In this document: in pieces, positions 30,221-30,967 of the stretch | How the letters are laid out: each line of letters opens with the position of its first letter | How positions within the stretch are numbered: the stretch's first letter is position 1 | Source: JBPYFK01 sp051984675 | Lineage (GTDB): Bacteria; Actinomycetota; Actinomycetes; Mycobacteriales; Pseudonocardiaceae | NCBI GenBank assembly: GCA_051984675.1 | Contig: JBPYFK010000128.1 | Span: forward strand, 1 to 30,967 | DNA: 30,967 bases | Direction: 5' to 3' | Made by a program: the position numbers and the translations under genes | Notes under the pieces: generated by a model | What the model saw: only the letters and a program-made list of their open reading frames with translations | Database searches by the model: none | Told to the model about the DNA's origin: nothing

Positions 30221-30931
30221 TTAACCAGCCGCGGCGTCGGCCTCCGCCTTCGCGGTGCTTGCGACAAGGTCGAGGAAGTGCGAAGTCTGGCTGAAAGTCT
30301 CGCCGACGGTGTGGTCGGCAAGCAGATCCTGGTAGGCCTCGTACCGGCTCAGTTCCCACTCCTGGCCGCGGGGCGGCAGCGTCTCAAGGGCGGGAACGGG
30401 AAGCGATCGCCAGTTCCACTCGGTTATCGGCGCGTCGCCGCCCGCTTGGTCGTCGGGTGACGGCTCGATGAAGTCGGCGTGATCGGCGTAGTAGCCCATC
30501 CGGTTCCGCACGAACCGCAGCCCCGCCAGCATCGTCTCGAGCGTGCGGCGCTGCCCGGCAGGCATCCTGGCGAGGGCCTCGTCGTACTCGTCGGGGTAGT
30601 ACCTCACCAGGGTCGCGTCCACGATGGTGACCCACCAGACGGCCTCGCCGATCACCGCGAACGCCTCGGCCCTGTTGCCCGCCTTGACCTTGCCGAGCCG
30701 CCCGCACGTGTCCTGCATGGCCGTGATGGCCCAGCTGAGCGCGCTCGTCTGGGTGCCCTGACGACGGCGGGTCTCCCAGTTCTCGCTGCCCCACTTCTGC
30801 TGGTCCCGGTTGACCCGGTTCCAGTTCTCGCGGTTCCACGCGACCCGGCAGCGAGCGGAGCAGAAGCGGGCATGCTCGCGCTTCGGCTCGAATTCCGAGC
30901 CGCAGCGTTCGCACCGCCTAGTATCCGCCAT
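30221..30931 (-). CDS. Four-cysteine zinc-ribbon protein of unknown function
   Basis: Predicted cytoplasmic protein of 236 residues. The N-terminus has Cys7-x2-Cys10-x13-Cys24-x3-Cys28 (RCERC ... ARFCSARCRVAW), a short zinc ribbon of the FCS/YacG-like style that usually binds nucleic acid or protein. An Asn/Trp/Arg-rich linker follows (33-57). A helical domain (about 64-155) ends in LRFVRNRMGYYADH, which faintly recalls HEPN-type RNases (Arg144-x6-His151). The C-terminal part is Glu/Leu-rich. I cannot assign a function. ATG 30931 has no ribosome site; a -10-like TAACAT 6 nt before it suggests a leaderless message. The gene upstream of it lies outside the window. Confidence 0.75.
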   Translation of the reverse strand: MADTRRCERCGSEFEPKREHARFCSARCRVAWNRENWNRVNRDQQKWGSENWETRRRQGTQTSALSWAITAMQDTCGRLGKVKAGNRAEAFAVIGEAVWWVTIVDATLVRYYPDEYDEALARMPAGQRRTLETMLAGLRFVRNRMGYYADHADFIEPSPDDQAGGDAPITEWNWRSLPVPALETLPPRGQEWELSRYEAYQDLLADHTVGETFSQTSHFLDLVASTAKAEADAAAG

Positions 30932-30937
30932 TGCGCC

Positions 30938-30943
30938 ATGTTA
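30938..30943 (-). promoter_or_regulatory. -10-like TAACAT, possible leaderless start
   Basis: Minus-strand TAACAT ends 6 nt before the ATG of the zinc-ribbon gene. Transcription would then start at or next to the A of ATG, in line with the lack of a ribosome site. No -35 is recognisable. Confidence 0.35.
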
Positions 30944-30967
30944 CGCGTATCAGACTGGACCACCTAG

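Noticed and set aside
1..30967. tRNA, rRNA, riboswitch or insertion-sequence genes
   Set aside because: I saw no cloverleaf, conserved rRNA block, known riboswitch core or transposase; a covariance-model scan would be needed to exclude small RNAs fully.

Overview
The window is about 31 kb of high-GC DNA from an actinomycete. It most resembles the Pseudonocardiales, with clear gene-order kinship to Mycobacterium. The family assignment is inferred from lsr2, clpC, a folate cluster beside ftsH, a DUF2342-type metalloprotease, GTG starts and GC bias. Nearly all genes run on the minus strand; only a MerR regulator and ppa run on the plus strand. No tRNA, rRNA, CRISPR array or insertion sequence was seen.

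Read along the minus strand (right to left), the chromosome core is: dacB and a DUF2342 metalloprotease, with an FAD oxidoreductase, tilS and hpt; ftsH; the folate genes folE-folP-folB-folK, joined by overlapping start and stop codons; DUF3180 and DUF6779 membrane proteins and a PrsW-type protease; a DUF2520 Rossmann protein with panC, panD and coaX (pantothenate and CoA supply); lysS; lsr2; an iron-siderophore ABC importer; and clpC, cut off by the window edge. ppa lies on the plus strand, divergent from dacB. This order is close to the remembered M. tuberculosis order (ftsH-folE-folP-folB-folK ... panC-panD-coaX ... lysS-lsr2-clpC1, and hpt-tilS-metalloprotease-dacB-ppa). Against that order, the extra pieces here are a merR plus secreted beta-helix pair between folK and DUF3180, prsW between DUF6779 and DUF2520, the FAD oxidoreductase, and the three-gene iron importer between lsr2 and clpC.

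Regulation is unusually readable. clpC has an exact match to the published ClgR operator (GTTCGC-N5-GCG), 27 bp upstream of a GGAAT-N18-GTT promoter of the SigR/SigH type. ftsH has a second promoter of that type. The importer operon starts next to an IdeR/DmdR-type iron box. A 14-bp perfect stem separates the convergent merR and beta-helix genes, and several other dyads lie just past stop codons.

The right end (29040-30931) looks accessory: a TPR-like helical protein and a four-cysteine zinc-ribbon protein of unknown function, the first overlapping ppa tail to tail by four bases. These two genes, the merR/beta-helix island, the repeat-rich cytoplasmic tail of DacB and the interlocked inverted repeats next to folK are the least explained parts. 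Most of the window is ordinary housekeeping, and I do not see a clear-cut new multi-gene defence or biosynthetic system.
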